Shown: positions 39,734 through 50,244 of the stretch, in pieces
How the letters are laid out: each line of letters opens with the position of its first letter
How positions within the stretch are numbered: position 1 is the first letter of the stretch
Source of the DNA: a bacterium
GTDB taxonomy: Bacteria; Elusimicrobiota; Elusimicrobia; Elusimicrobiales; UBA9959
Assembly (NCBI GenBank): GCA_021786295.1
Contig: JAJYNO010000030.1
Span: forward strand, 62,001 to 126,000
Direction: 5' to 3'
DNA: 64,000 nucleotides
Program-made: the position numbers and the translations under genes
The notes under the pieces: model-generated
Told to the model about the DNA's origin: nothing
Database searches by the model: none
The model's input: the letters and a program-made list of their open reading frames with translations, nothing else

Positions 39734-39762
39734 AAAAAAGGCCATCCGCCAGGATGGCCTAA
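39734..39762 (+). terminator. Candidate terminator
   Basis: aaaaaaggccatccgccaggatggccta hairpin downstream of 39719. Confidence 0.55.
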
Positions 39763-39778
39763 TAACTCAGATCTTTGG

Positions 39779-39849
39779 AGCGGGCGAAGGGAATCGAACC
39801 CTCGTCTCAACCTTGGCAAGGTCGCGTTCTACCATTGAACCACGCCCGC
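39779..39849 (-). tRNA. tRNA-Gly (anticodon GCC)
   Basis: GCGGGCGTGGTTCAATGGTAGAACGCGACCTTGCCAAGGTTGAGACGAGGGTTCGATTCCCTTCGCCCGCT folds as cloverleaf; anticodon loop CTTGCCA. Confidence 0.96.
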
Positions 39850-39955
39850 GTTGCCTGTACTGCGCGCCTGAACTAAAGGCGCGTTATTATTTTATCAAAA
39901 AATCGGCCTTTTGACAAAACGGCCGGGCCCCAGAGCCCGGCCGCGGCCGCCGGCC

Positions 39956-41563
39956 TCAGTAATGCGCGGGCGCGTGCCCTTCGCGCACTTCCCTGGTGAA
40001 CGAGAGGACGAACAGCAGCGCGGCCAGCGCCACATAGCCCAGCGTGAACTGGTACGGGACCTGGTTGGCCGGGGCCTGGAGCGTCCACGGGAAATACATG
40101 TCCCCGTTAGGCATGGCGGAGTGGATGATGCCGAAGAAGGTCAGCGCGGCGCAGGCCAGCAGGTAGCCGGCGGCTGAGCGCACCTGCCTGTCTATCAGCT
40201 TGGCGAGGAAGGCCCCCCACAGCATGCCGGTGAGGATGAAGCCGTTGCCCAGAGCCACCGTCACCAGCAGGTCCGGCAGGGCCTTGCCGGTCTCGACCAG
40301 CTTGCGGGCGAAGACGGCGGCCGGCACGAGGCTCGGGTCCGAGAGCTTTATCTGGATGAGCCTGGCCACGGTCGGGAAAAAGGCCAGAGCCACGGCTGGC
40401 GCGTGCTTCCGGGGGCAGGCGTGGAAGGCCTGGCAGGTTATGTCCAGACCCACGAACACGAGGATGGGCGCTATGACCGCCTGCGGGATAAGCTGCACTA
40501 TGAACCCGACGTAGCCGAGAAAGCCGCCCAGGCCGATGAAGATGCCGGTCAGCAGCGTGTAGCCGGCGCGGGCGTCCATGGCCTTGTAGGCCGGCTGGCC
40601 GATGTAGGGCGTGCTCTGCGCCACGCCGCCGCAGAAGCCGGCTATCAGCGTGGCCACGGCCTCGGTCAGCAGGATGTCGCGCGTGCGGAAGTCGTCGCCG
40701 GCCACGCGGGCGCTTTCGGTGACGTTGATGCCGCCCACCACGGTGAGGATCGCGAACGGGATGGAGATGGGCAGGTAGCGCAGCGCCTCGTGCATGCCCT
40801 TCAGGAAGTCCAGCGTGGGCACCGGAAGGCCGAACTGCAGCTGCGCGGTAAGACCCTGGTAGGTGCCGCCCGCCAGGCCGTGCGGCGCCAGCAGGTAGTA
40901 GAGGACCGTGCCTATGACCACGGCGCCCAGCACGCCCGGGACCCGGCGCGGCAGCTTTATGCCGGCAACCAGCGTGTAGATGATCAGGCCGAAGGCTATG
41001 AGGCCCACTATCGGCATGCCGAAGATCTCGGCTATCGGACCGAAGGCTATCAGCGCCAGGCCTATGCCGGCCAGCGAGCCCAGGAGCCCCGCCTGCGGCA
41101 CCAGCTTCTGCAGCCAGCCGCCGACGAACGAGAACGCGAACTTGAAGACTCCGGTCAGCACCATCGTGGCCATGCCGAGGTACCAGGTCATCATGGCCGC
41201 GTCGTGCTCCGGCATGCCGGCGGCCTTGAAGCTCAGGAACGCCGGCCCCAGTACGGCCAGCGCAAGGCCTATGGTGGAGGGCGCGTCCAGGCCCAGCGGC
41301 ATGGCCGTAACCCTGGGATTGCCGGTCTTCCTGGCCAGCCTGAAGGCCATCCAGGTATAGACCAGGTCGCCGAACAGCACGCCGAAGGCGGTGCCGGGGA
41401 ACATCTTTTTATAGACGATGTCGGCGGGGAAGCCGAAACCGAAGATGAGTATGCCGGCCAGGAAAGAGATGACCGTCATGTTGTCGAACATCAGGCCGAA
41501 GAAGCCGTTGATGTCGCCCATCGTGAACCATTCGTATTTGAAAGGTTTATTGGTCTCCGCCAT
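39956..41563 (-). CDS. NCS2-like (xanthine/uracil-type) permease
   Basis: Polytopic; GDINGFFGLMFDNMTVISFLAGIL, GGINVTESARVAGDDFRTRDILLTEAVATLIAGFCGG. Confidence 0.8.
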   Translation of the reverse strand: MAETNKPFKYEWFTMGDINGFFGLMFDNMTVISFLAGILIFGFGFPADIVYKKMFPGTAFGVLFGDLVYTWMAFRLARKTGNPRVTAMPLGLDAPSTIGLALAVLGPAFLSFKAAGMPEHDAAMMTWYLGMATMVLTGVFKFAFSFVGGWLQKLVPQAGLLGSLAGIGLALIAFGPIAEIFGMPIVGLIAFGLIIYTLVAGIKLPRRVPGVLGAVVIGTVLYYLLAPHGLAGGTYQGLTAQLQFGLPVPTLDFLKGMHEALRYLPISIPFAILTVVGGINVTESARVAGDDFRTRDILLTEAVATLIAGFCGGVAQSTPYIGQPAYKAMDARAGYTLLTGIFIGLGGFLGYVGFIVQLIPQAVIAPILVFVGLDITCQAFHACPRKHAPAVALAFFPTVARLIQIKLSDPSLVPAAVFARKLVETGKALPDLLVTVALGNGFILTGMLWGAFLAKLIDRQVRSAAGYLLACAALTFFGIIHSAMPNGDMYFPWTLQAPANQVPYQFTLGYVALAALLFVLSFTREVREGHAPAHY

Positions 41564-41596
41564 TTTTTCTCCTAATCCCGGGCAAGTTAACGTCCG

Positions 41597-42580
41597 TCAG
41601 AACCTGTAGGCCAGCTGCGCGCCTACGCCGCCGTAAGGCGACAGGTAGGGCGCGAAACTGAGCGCCTGTTTTTCCCGCGCCCCGGGCACGCGGCGGGCGG
41701 CGGTGCGGCCGTGCGAAGATATCGCCTTGCCGATGCCGTAGCCCACGGCGAAGCCCAGCGGGTAGTCGCCCGCCCAGTGCACGCCGTTGTTCATCATCTG
41801 GAAGCAGAGCCCGGCCATCAGCGTATAGCCTATGGGCTTTATGTACCTGTTGTCCGGGTAGTTGTCGGCCAGTATGGTCATGGTCATCGTGTAGCTGGCC
41901 AGGTGCCCGGACGGGAAGGCGTCATAGCTGGGGCGGTGCTTGATGTACTCGCCCAGGCCGGGGAACATGCGCCAGACGCCGCCCTTGCCGGTCTCGCGCT
42001 CGGGGGTTTCCCGGCCGGCTATGTTCTTCATCAGCTCCGTGACGAAGCCGGTGGCGATGAGGCCCTCGCCCAGCTGGTTGGCGGTCTGGGAGGCGCGCCA
42101 GTCGTGCTCGAAGAGGTTGTAGATCTTCAGGTAGCCGAACGTGCCTATCGTCACCCAGCCGTCGCCTATGAAGTACAGGGCCGAGCCCAGGTCGCTGGGT
42201 CCGCGGAACAGGGCCACGCCCCCCACGGTGACGTAGGTCCGGGTCTTGTCCTTGCTGGAGATGCTCAGTTTCCGGCCCGTCTTCCGCGCGCCGTCGTAGA
42301 TGGCCTGGTCGTAGTGTATCAGGATGAGCGTGGACGCGGTTATAGCGCCCAGCCACGGCAGGCTGTCCTTCGTGAAGCTGTCCTTGACGAAGGTGCCCAT
42401 GTCCGAAGGCATGGAGCCCATCGTGCGCCAGAAGCCCGGCTCCTGGTAGACCAGCTGAGAGCCGTCCCTGAGAGCGTAGGTCCTGGTGGAGGCCTCCTGC
42501 GCGCGCAGCGGCGCTGAGCAGAGGCCGGTGAGGAGAAGCAGCGAAGCGAACAGAGATGTCAGCCGCGGATGAGTTTCCAT
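41597..42580 (-). CDS. PAP2-superfamily phosphatase
   Basis: AFPSGHLASYTMTMTILADN...AGDYPLGFAVGYGIGKA. Confidence 0.9.
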   Translation of the reverse strand: METHPRLTSLFASLLLLTGLCSAPLRAQEASTRTYALRDGSQLVYQEPGFWRTMGSMPSDMGTFVKDSFTKDSLPWLGAITASTLILIHYDQAIYDGARKTGRKLSISSKDKTRTYVTVGGVALFRGPSDLGSALYFIGDGWVTIGTFGYLKIYNLFEHDWRASQTANQLGEGLIATGFVTELMKNIAGRETPERETGKGGVWRMFPGLGEYIKHRPSYDAFPSGHLASYTMTMTILADNYPDNRYIKPIGYTLMAGLCFQMMNNGVHWAGDYPLGFAVGYGIGKAISSHGRTAARRVPGAREKQALSFAPYLSPYGGVGAQLAYRF

Positions 42581-43971
42581 TTAGTACCTTGTGGTGTATC
42601 CTCTATGAGCACGCCTTTTTCCGCGAGCGTCTTGCGCAGCTCGTCGGACATCTTCCAATCCTTCGCCCTGCGGGCGGCCTCGCGCTCCTTTATCAGCGCC
42701 TCCAGCTCCGGAGGCAGGGCGGCGGCTTCCGGGGCCCTGAACAGGTCCAGAGCGGTCACTTCCTCGGCCGCCCTGGCGAAGGCAAGCCGGCGCGCGGCCG
42801 GGATGGAGCCGTCCCGGAGCGTCTCCCAAAGCACGGCGAGGGCGGCGGGCAGGTTGAGGTCGTCGGCCAGCGCCCCGGAGAAGTCCTTGAAATACTTCTC
42901 CTCGCGCTCGACCGGCGGCACGGGACCGGCCGCCTCCTCCCGTACCTTGAGAGCGAGGGCCCGCAGGCCGTCCAGGCCGCGGGCGGCGGCCTCCACGCCC
43001 TCCCAGCTGAACTCCAGCTGCTTGCGGTAATGCGTCAGCAGGCAGTAGTAGCGGTAGGCCAGCGGGTCGTAGCCGCGCTTGGTCACGGAGGCCAGCGTCA
43101 GGAACTCGCCGGAACTCTTGGACATCTTGCCGGCGTCGCCGGTGACCAGGAAACGCACGTGCACCCAGTAGTTGGAGAAGGTTTTGCCGGTGGCACCCTC
43201 GGACTGGGCTATCTCGTTGGTGTGGTGCACGGCCACGTGGTCCTCGCCGCCGCAGTGCACGTCTATGGTCTCGCCGAGGTGCTTCATGGCCATCGCCGAG
43301 CACTCCATGTGCCAGCCCGGGAAGCCGCGGCCCCACGGCGAATCCCACTCCATCTGGCGCCTCTCCCCCGGCGCGGCGAACTTCCAGACGGCGAAATCGG
43401 CGGGATGGCGCTTTCCCGCCACCGTCTCAACGCGCGCGCCCTCCTTTATGCCCTCTATGTGGGCTTTACCCGCCAGCTTGCCGTAGTCCGGCAGCTTCGA
43501 CGTGTCGAAATAGACGCCGTCGCCCTCTATCGGGTACGTGAAGCCTTTCTTCTCCAGCGCGGAGCCAAGGTCTATCATCTCCTTGATATAGCCGGTGGCG
43601 GGGCAGACCACGTCCGGCTTGGCGCAGCCGAGGGCGTAGTAGTCGCTGAAGAAGGCCTCGGTGTAGAACTTCGCTATATCCCACGCGCTCTTGCCCTCCC
43701 GGCGGGCCCCCTGCTCCATCTTGTCCTCTCCGGTGTCGGCGTCGGAGACCAGGTGGCCGACGTCGGTGATGTTCATGACGCGCTTGACCTTGAAGCCAAG
43801 GAAGCGCAGCGCGCGCACGAGGCCGTCCTCTGCTATGTAGCTGCGCATGTTGCCGATGTGCGCGTAGTGATAGACCGTCGGGCCGCAGGTGTAGATGCCG
43901 GCCTCCCCTTCCCTCAGGGGCTTGAAGAGCTCCTTCTGCCTGGTCATCGTATTGTAAAGTCTGAAGTTCAT
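42559..43971 (-). CDS. cysS: cysteinyl-tRNA synthetase
   Basis: IYTCGPTVYHYAHIGNMRSYI, GWHMECSAMAMKHLGETIDVHCGGEDHVAVHHTNEIAQSE, KMSKSSGEF. Confidence 0.96.
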   Translation of the reverse strand: MNFRLYNTMTRQKELFKPLREGEAGIYTCGPTVYHYAHIGNMRSYIAEDGLVRALRFLGFKVKRVMNITDVGHLVSDADTGEDKMEQGARREGKSAWDIAKFYTEAFFSDYYALGCAKPDVVCPATGYIKEMIDLGSALEKKGFTYPIEGDGVYFDTSKLPDYGKLAGKAHIEGIKEGARVETVAGKRHPADFAVWKFAAPGERRQMEWDSPWGRGFPGWHMECSAMAMKHLGETIDVHCGGEDHVAVHHTNEIAQSEGATGKTFSNYWVHVRFLVTGDAGKMSKSSGEFLTLASVTKRGYDPLAYRYYCLLTHYRKQLEFSWEGVEAAARGLDGLRALALKVREEAAGPVPPVEREEKYFKDFSGALADDLNLPAALAVLWETLRDGSIPAARRLAFARAAEEVTALDLFRAPEAAALPPELEALIKEREAARRAKDWKMSDELRKTLAEKGVLIEDTPQGTKWKLIRG

Positions 43972-43981
43972 GGCGTCCTCG

Positions 43982-44419
43982 TCACCGCTTGCCGGCCAGC
44001 GCCTTCCCGAGCCGCGCGTCCAGGGCGCCGAAGAAGACCGCGCAGAGCTCCGGCCCGCGCCGGTCCGCGTACCTGCGCTGCACTATGCACGAGACCTCCA
44101 CCTCGGAGAACGGGTAGATCGCGCCGCGCGGGGACAGGGAATACGTGAAGCCGATGTCCCTGGCGCCGGCGGGGAGCGCGGCCATCGCGTCGTCATGGCT
44201 GGCCGAGAGTATCCCCTCCAGCGCCATCTCCAGGTCCGGGTCCGGAGTCTTTGAAAGCTGGAATACCCGCTTCTCCACCACGTCGGCCGAAGCCGGTCCG
44301 CTGGGGGCGGCGGCCGGAACGGCGGAAGGCCTGCCGGAGGGGACGGCGCACGCGGCGAAGAGCGGCAGCAGCGCCAGCAGCAGCGCCGGAGGCCTCGCCG
44401 CGGTTCCCCCGCCGGTCAT
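43982..44419 (-). CDS. hypothetical lipoprotein
   Basis: LLLALLPLFAACAVPSG lipobox; ATG overlaps ispDF stop. Confidence 0.6.
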   Translation of the reverse strand: MTGGGTAARPPALLLALLPLFAACAVPSGRPSAVPAAAPSGPASADVVEKRVFQLSKTPDPDLEMALEGILSASHDDAMAALPAGARDIGFTYSLSPRGAIYPFSEVEVSCIVQRRYADRRGPELCAVFFGALDARLGKALAGKR

Positions 44420-45594
44420 TTCAGGACGCTCGCGGCGGCGAAGCACATGATGGCCTCGCCGTGGCCGACCTCGCCCAGGCCTTCGCGGCTCTTGGCCTTG
44501 ACGCTGACCTCGTCCTTCTCCAGCCTCAGGATGCGCGCCACCGAGTCGCGGATGGCCTCGTAATGGGGCTTGAGCTTTGGCTCCTCGGCGACGATCGTGG
44601 CGTCCACGTTGATGATGCGCGCCTTGCGGGAGGCCAGCACCTCCAGCGTCTTTTCTGCGATCGCGGAACTGGAGATGCCCATGATGGTCAGGTCGGTCGG
44701 CGGGAAATAAACGCCTATCTCGCCGGCGGAGATCGCGCCGAGCAGCGCGTCACAGATGGCGTGCAGCACCACGTCCCCGTCGGAATGCCCGAGCAGGCCT
44801 TTCGGATGGTCTATCTTCACGCCGCCCAGCACCAGCGGGCGGCCCTCCACCAGGCGGTGTATGTCGTAGCCGAAGCCGGCGCGCGCCAGCGGCGCGCGGG
44901 AGCGGGAAGTCACGGCCTTTGTCTCTTTCATGAACGCCTCCGCTATCAGGATATCCTCGGGCGTGGTCACCTTGATGTTGCGGTAGTCCGAGGGCACCAC
45001 CGCCGCCTTGATCCCCAGCTGTTCCAGCACCTGCGACTCGTCGCTGTAATCCTTCTCCGCCGCCGCGGCCAGCAGGTCCGCCAGCACCCGGCGCCTGTAA
45101 CACTGCGGCGTCTGCACCGCCATCAGCGAGGCCCGCGGCGGCGTGCTCTCGAAGAACTTGCCGTCGGCCGAGACGGCCTTGACGGTGTCCTTCAGCGGCA
45201 CCGCCGGCACCGCGGCGCCCGCGCTGGCCGCGGCCAGCAGGCAGGCCTCGATCAGGGCGGGGGCGACCAGCGGCCTCGCCCCGTCGTGCACGGCGACCAG
45301 GCCGGCCCCAGGGCTCACCAGCCGGAAGGCGCTGCGCAGGGACTCCATGCGCGTGGCGCCCGCCGGGGCCGTCCGGACCCCGGCCTTCTCCCAGGCGGGG
45401 CCGTGCTTTTTAAGGTTCTCCGGGGCCAGCGCCAGTATCACGCCGGAGAACAGCCCGCTGGAGACAAAGGCCTCCACGGTCCGCTCTATCATCGGCCGGC
45501 CGGCAAGCGGCAGATACTGCTTCTCCCGCCCCATGCGGACTCCGGAGCCGCCGGCCAGTATTATGGCCTCGTTGTTAAAGTTTTCCAGGGGCAT
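44416..45594 (-). CDS. ispDF: bifunctional IspD/IspF
   Basis: IILAGGSGVRMGREKQYLPLAGRPMIERTVEAF; C-terminal GFGYDIHRLVEGRPLVLGGVKIDHPKGLLGHSDGDVVLHAICDALLG. Confidence 0.95.
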   Translation of the reverse strand: MPLENFNNEAIILAGGSGVRMGREKQYLPLAGRPMIERTVEAFVSSGLFSGVILALAPENLKKHGPAWEKAGVRTAPAGATRMESLRSAFRLVSPGAGLVAVHDGARPLVAPALIEACLLAAASAGAAVPAVPLKDTVKAVSADGKFFESTPPRASLMAVQTPQCYRRRVLADLLAAAAEKDYSDESQVLEQLGIKAAVVPSDYRNIKVTTPEDILIAEAFMKETKAVTSRSRAPLARAGFGYDIHRLVEGRPLVLGGVKIDHPKGLLGHSDGDVVLHAICDALLGAISAGEIGVYFPPTDLTIMGISSSAIAEKTLEVLASRKARIINVDATIVAEEPKLKPHYEAIRDSVARILRLEKDEVSVKAKSREGLGEVGHGEAIMCFAAASVLK

Positions 45595-45625
45595 AGGCGG
45601 AGGAGGTTTTGTCTCCCGCGGCCCT

Positions 45626-46633
45626 TTACGGCTGCTTTGGCCCCTGCTGGACCGCCTTGCCCTTGACCTTCGTGAAGATGATTCGGCCCTGGGAGGTCTG
45701 CAGGATGGACTGCACTACGGCGTCCACCTTCTTGCCGATGTACTCGCGGCCTTCCTCGATGACGATCATCGTGCCGTCGTCGAGATAGCCGACTCCCTGC
45801 TCCTTCTCCTTGCCCTCCTTCATGACGAAGACGCTCATGTCCTCGCCGGGCAGGACCACCGGCTTCAGCGCGATGGTCAGGTCATTGATGTTGAGCACGG
45901 TAATGTTCTCGAGCGCCGCAAGCTTGTTGATGTTGAAGTCCGTAGTGATGATGGAGGCGCCGAGCTCCTTGGCTATAGTGACCAGCTTCATCTGGTCGTC
46001 GGCCGCGTCGCGGAGGTCGCGGTCTATCACGCGGAACGGTATGTCGCGGGATTCCTGCAGGCGCGCGAGGATGTCCAGGCCGCGGCGGCCCTTGGCGCGG
46101 TCGATATGGTCCTTGCTCTCGGCCAGCGTGTGCAGCTCCTGCACTACGAAACGGGGCGTGATGATGCCGCCGGTGATGAAATGCGTGTCGCAGATGTCCA
46201 GCACGCGCCCGTCCACGATGGCCGAGAGGTCCAGCACCTTCATGTTCTTCCCGCCCTTGCGCCCGGCGGACAGGATGTTCTTGTCCAGGTCGTCGAGCTC
46301 CGGGATCTTCTTGATGCTTATCACCATGCCCAGCAGCGCCAGCGCGTAGCGCACGATGATGTTGTAGCGCAGCCAGATGTCGCTGAACTGGTCGTTGCCG
46401 ATCTGGAACACGGTGTAGTCCAGCAGCTTGGCGATGATGATGCCGACCACGGCGCCGATGATGCCGATGATCAGAGAGAACAGGCTGACCGTCTCGAAGA
46501 CGTACTCTATGCCGATTATGACCAGGCCGATCAGCACGCCGAACGCCAGGCCCTTGAGGTCCTTGGAGACCGTGAGCCAGGTGAGAACCGGGGTGCCCAG
46601 CAAGGCCACCGCCCTGAAGATCCATAATATCAT
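45626..46633 (-). CDS. PIN/TRAM domain integral membrane protein (YacL-like)
   Basis: N-term TM helices; KVLDLSAIVDGRVLDICDTHFITGGIITPRFVVQELHTLAESKD; TRAM tail. Confidence 0.9.
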   Translation of the reverse strand: MILWIFRAVALLGTPVLTWLTVSKDLKGLAFGVLIGLVIIGIEYVFETVSLFSLIIGIIGAVVGIIIAKLLDYTVFQIGNDQFSDIWLRYNIIVRYALALLGMVISIKKIPELDDLDKNILSAGRKGGKNMKVLDLSAIVDGRVLDICDTHFITGGIITPRFVVQELHTLAESKDHIDRAKGRRGLDILARLQESRDIPFRVIDRDLRDAADDQMKLVTIAKELGASIITTDFNINKLAALENITVLNINDLTIALKPVVLPGEDMSVFVMKEGKEKEQGVGYLDDGTMIVIEEGREYIGKKVDAVVQSILQTSQGRIIFTKVKGKAVQQGPKQP

Positions 46634-46636
46634 GCT

Positions 46637-48055
46637 TTAGCTCCTTAGTTCCGCTTTTTCCGCCTTCGCGGGGATGAATTTTGAAAGCGCGGCGTACAGC
46701 GCGCCCATGTCCCGCACCACCTCTAGGCGGAGGCCCTTGAAGCGCCCCTCGTCCTTCTTCGGCGGCCTCGGGACGAAAGCCGTTTTGAAGCCGAGCCTTT
46801 CGGCCTCGGCCAGGCGCCGGTCCAGGAAGCCCGGGCTCGACGCCTGCGCCAGGATGCCCACCTCTCCCATGAACACGCAGTCGGGCGGCAGCGGGATGTC
46901 CTTGGCGGAACTGATCAGCGCGGCGCAGAAGGCCAGGTCCAGCGCCGGGTCCTTCAGCCTGATGCCTCCCGCGAGCGAGGCGAAAACGTCCATCTCGTCG
47001 AAGCGCAGCCCGACGTTCTTCTCGAGCGCGGCTATCAGCATCTGCGCCCGGTTGAGGTCCAGGCCGGTCACGGTGCGCCGCGGGTAAGGCAGGTAGGACT
47101 TGCTGGCCAGCGCCTGGATCTCGGCCAGCATGGGCCGGGCGCCCTCGAAGGCCACGGCGAAGGCGCGGCCCGCCAGCGCGCGGTCGCGGTCGCTCTCGGC
47201 CAGCAGCAGCCCGGCGTCGTCCACCGAGCGCAGCCCCTTGGAGGTCATCTCGAAGATGCCGGTCTCGTCCACCGGGCCGAAGCGGTTCTTGTGCGGGCGC
47301 AGCACGCGGAAGGCGTTGTTCTTCTCCGCGTCGAAATAGAGGACGGTGTCGACGATGTGCTCGAGCACCTTGGGACCGGCGAGCGACCCTTCCTTGGTGA
47401 CGTGCCCCAGCAGGAACAGCGGGGCGCCCGCGGCCTTGGAGACCTTGAGCAGCTCGGAGGCGCACTCGCGGATCTGGCCGACGGAGCCGGGCGAGCCGAC
47501 GAACTCGGGGTGGTAGACGGTCTGGATGGAGTCTATTACGAGGAAGGCCGGCTTTATCTTGCGGAACTCCTCGACGATGCGGGCGAGGTTGGTCTCGGCC
47601 ATCAGGTAGACGTTGTCGGGCCGGGCGCCGAGGCGCTCCGCGCGGGAGCCCACCTGCGAGAGCGACTCCTCGCCGGAAACGTAGAGCACCTTGCCGGCCC
47701 GGTAGGCGCCGGCAGCGAGCGCGGCGCAGCTCTCCAGCGTCAGCGTGCTCTTGCCTATGCCGGGCGGGCCGGCGAGCAGCACCACCTGCCCTTTCACCAG
47801 GCCGCCGCCGAGCGCGCGGTCCAGCTCGGCTATGCCGGTGGCGGCGTGCTCGGCCTTCATGGCCCTGGCCTCGGACAGCTTTACGGGCGGCTCGGAAAAA
47901 TCGGTGAGGCCGCGGCTCCTGGCGGCGGCCTTGGTCATGACCTCCTCGGCCTCCTCCGCCAGCGTGTTCCAGCCGCCGCAGGACGCGCACTTGCCGGCCC
48001 ACTTGGGGTAGGCCTGGCCGCACTGCTGACAGCGGTAGACGGTCCTGAGCTTCAT
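46637..48055 (-). CDS. radA: DNA repair protein RadA
   Basis: YRCQQCGQAYPKWAGKCASCGGWNTL zinc finger; LLAGPPGIGKSTLTL; KNRFGPVDETGIFEM. Confidence 0.96.
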   Translation of the reverse strand: MKLRTVYRCQQCGQAYPKWAGKCASCGGWNTLAEEAEEVMTKAAARSRGLTDFSEPPVKLSEARAMKAEHAATGIAELDRALGGGLVKGQVVLLAGPPGIGKSTLTLESCAALAAGAYRAGKVLYVSGEESLSQVGSRAERLGARPDNVYLMAETNLARIVEEFRKIKPAFLVIDSIQTVYHPEFVGSPGSVGQIRECASELLKVSKAAGAPLFLLGHVTKEGSLAGPKVLEHIVDTVLYFDAEKNNAFRVLRPHKNRFGPVDETGIFEMTSKGLRSVDDAGLLLAESDRDRALAGRAFAVAFEGARPMLAEIQALASKSYLPYPRRTVTGLDLNRAQMLIAALEKNVGLRFDEMDVFASLAGGIRLKDPALDLAFCAALISSAKDIPLPPDCVFMGEVGILAQASSPGFLDRRLAEAERLGFKTAFVPRPPKKDEGRFKGLRLEVVRDMGALYAALSKFIPAKAEKAELRS

Positions 48056-48056
48056 G

Positions 48057-49349
48057 CTAGTTGGAGGAACTCCTCCCCTTGACGCCGGCCGAGCCGAAAC
48101 TGATCAGGCCGAACAGGTAGGAGATGTCCTTGTCCTCGAAGGCCACGCGTGCGGTATAGTCGACCATCTTGGTCTCGGTGATGTCGTTGAGACGCATCCC
48201 GACCGAGGCGTACTTGTTGAACCAGTAATAGGCGCCGGCGTCGAAGCGCGGGCTGTTGAAACGGCGGCCCTTTATATAGCGGTTCCGGTTCAAATCGGAG
48301 CCCTCCGCCAGCAGTTCGATGCGGTCCCAGGAAGAATTGTAGAACGGGCGCCAGCGCAGGCCGCCGCCGCCGCTGCCCCGCAGGATGCCGGCGTAGAGGT
48401 CGAAAGCCCCGACGTCCCAGCCGAGCAGCGCGTCCACGCTGTTATTGACCTCGTAGTCCGTGCCGCCTATCTTATTGTTGGTGTTTATGATATTGTCGGC
48501 CCCGAGATAGTAGTAGCGGTTCTCGCGAGGATAGATGCGCAGGCCGAAATTGTTCTTGGACGCGCCGGAAAGCGGCTCGTAGTTGTAATCCCAGTTCCAG
48601 TACGTGCGGAAGCCGTTGATCCGGCCGAGCACGTCCTTGACCGAGGCGCTGGCGTCCTTGAGGTTGGAGACGGCCGCGTGCACGTCGTCCTTCATCTTGG
48701 AGTCGGTCAGCAGCGCGCCGGCCACTCCCTGGCCGCTGTCGAGCTTGGAGGCTATATCGTCCATCTTGGTGCTGATGGAGTCCAGTTTGGCCATCAGGTT
48801 CTCGGCGTGAGGCTGGCCGTTCGATATGATCTCGTTGAGGTTGGCCGTTATGCCGCGCAGGTTATCCAGGATCTGCTGCAGGCTGTCGGCGGTCCTGCCG
48901 TTGGCGCGCATGTCGCTGGCCAGGCCCTGGATGCTGTCGAGGGCCTTGGCCACGGCCTTCTCCAGGGAGACCGGCTCCTCGCCATGCACGGTATCCCCGG
49001 CCTTTATAAGGCCGAGGGCGGGATCCCCCTGGTCTATCTCCAGGAACTTGGAGCCTATCACGCTGGTGGAGCCGACGGAGAATTTGGCGCCGCGGTAGAT
49101 CCTGACGCCGGTCAGGATGTCCAGCTGGACTATCACCTTGTCGCGCTTGAGATATATCCGGTGTATCTTGCCGACCTCGACCCCGGAGAGCTTGACGGCC
49201 GCCTTGTCCGGCAGCCCCGACACGTCGGAGAACTCCGCTTTGACCGGGTAGTAGCTCTTGAACGAATAGTCGCCAAGCATGAAGAGCGCCACGCCGATGA
49301 GTATGGCGCCGGTCAGCACGAACACCCCGACCTTCATTTCACTGCTCAT
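48057..49349 (-). CDS. MCE/MlaD-family protein
   Basis: N-term TM; VKAEFSDVSGLPDKAAVKLSGVEVGKIHRIYLKRDKVIVQLDI. Confidence 0.9.
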   Translation of the reverse strand: MSSEMKVGVFVLTGAILIGVALFMLGDYSFKSYYPVKAEFSDVSGLPDKAAVKLSGVEVGKIHRIYLKRDKVIVQLDILTGVRIYRGAKFSVGSTSVIGSKFLEIDQGDPALGLIKAGDTVHGEEPVSLEKAVAKALDSIQGLASDMRANGRTADSLQQILDNLRGITANLNEIISNGQPHAENLMAKLDSISTKMDDIASKLDSGQGVAGALLTDSKMKDDVHAAVSNLKDASASVKDVLGRINGFRTYWNWDYNYEPLSGASKNNFGLRIYPRENRYYYLGADNIINTNNKIGGTDYEVNNSVDALLGWDVGAFDLYAGILRGSGGGGLRWRPFYNSSWDRIELLAEGSDLNRNRYIKGRRFNSPRFDAGAYYWFNKYASVGMRLNDITETKMVDYTARVAFEDKDISYLFGLISFGSAGVKGRSSSN

Positions 49350-49450
49350 GAAATCCTTTTTCGCGGCCGCACCTGTTGATATCTATATTCGATATCAATT
49401 ATATAAAAGTTAAAGGCCGGTTTGGCGCAAAAGGCGCCCGGAAGGGCGGC

Positions 49451-50206
49451 TCAGATATGCCGGCGTCCGTCGCGCGAGAGGTGGGAGATCTCCATGAACT
49501 CCCGCACGGCCTTGTTCTCGGAATTGCGGAACGCGGCCGGCTCCGAGACCTCGACGAACTCGCCGCCGTAGAGCATGGCCACGCGGCTGGAGATGTCCAG
49601 CGCGAGCTTCATGTCGTGCGTGACCACTACCGATGTCACGCCCAGCTTGGCGCGCATGTCGGTTATCAGGTCCTTGACCATGCCGGTGGTCACGGGGTCG
49701 AGGCCCGTGGTCGGCTCGTCGTAGAGGATGTACTTCGGCTCGGCCGCTATCGAGCGCGCGAGCGACACGCGCTTCTTCATGCCGACGGAGAGTTCGGCGG
49801 GCTTCAGGCGCTCCACGTCCCTGAGCCCGACGAGGGCCAGCTTCTCCCTCACGATGCGCGGGTACTCGCTCTTCGGAATGTCGGTAAGGTACCTGAGGCC
49901 GAAGGAGACGTTCTCGAAGACCGAGAGGGAGTCGAACAGCGCGCCCTCCTGGAACAGGTAGCCGAAGCTGCGGCGCACGCGGGCCAGCGTGAACTCGCTC
50001 TTAGTGGAGGCGATGTCCTGGCCGTCCACGACGATGCTGCCGCTGTCCGGGGTCAGGAGGCGGATGACGCACTTGATGAACGTGCTCTTGCCTATGCCGG
50101 ACGGGCCTATGACGCTGAAGAGCTCGCCCTCCTTTATGTCCACGGAGATGTCCTTGAGGACCGCCTTCTCCCCGAACGCCTTATTAAGCTTCCTTATCTC
50201 AATCAT
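49451..50206 (-). CDS. ABC transporter ATP-binding protein (MlaF-like)
   Basis: MIEIRKLNKAFGEKAVLKDISVDIKEGELFSVIGPSGIGKSTFIKC; LSVGMKKRVSLARSIAAEPKYILYDEPTTGLDPVT. Confidence 0.93.
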   Translation of the reverse strand: MIEIRKLNKAFGEKAVLKDISVDIKEGELFSVIGPSGIGKSTFIKCVIRLLTPDSGSIVVDGQDIASTKSEFTLARVRRSFGYLFQEGALFDSLSVFENVSFGLRYLTDIPKSEYPRIVREKLALVGLRDVERLKPAELSVGMKKRVSLARSIAAEPKYILYDEPTTGLDPVTTGMVKDLITDMRAKLGVTSVVVTHDMKLALDISSRVAMLYGGEFVEVSEPAAFRNSENKAVREFMEISHLSRDGRRHI

Positions 50207-50244
50207 GCTTCCCCCAGGAGCGGGAGCGGGTTGGGTCCGGAGGG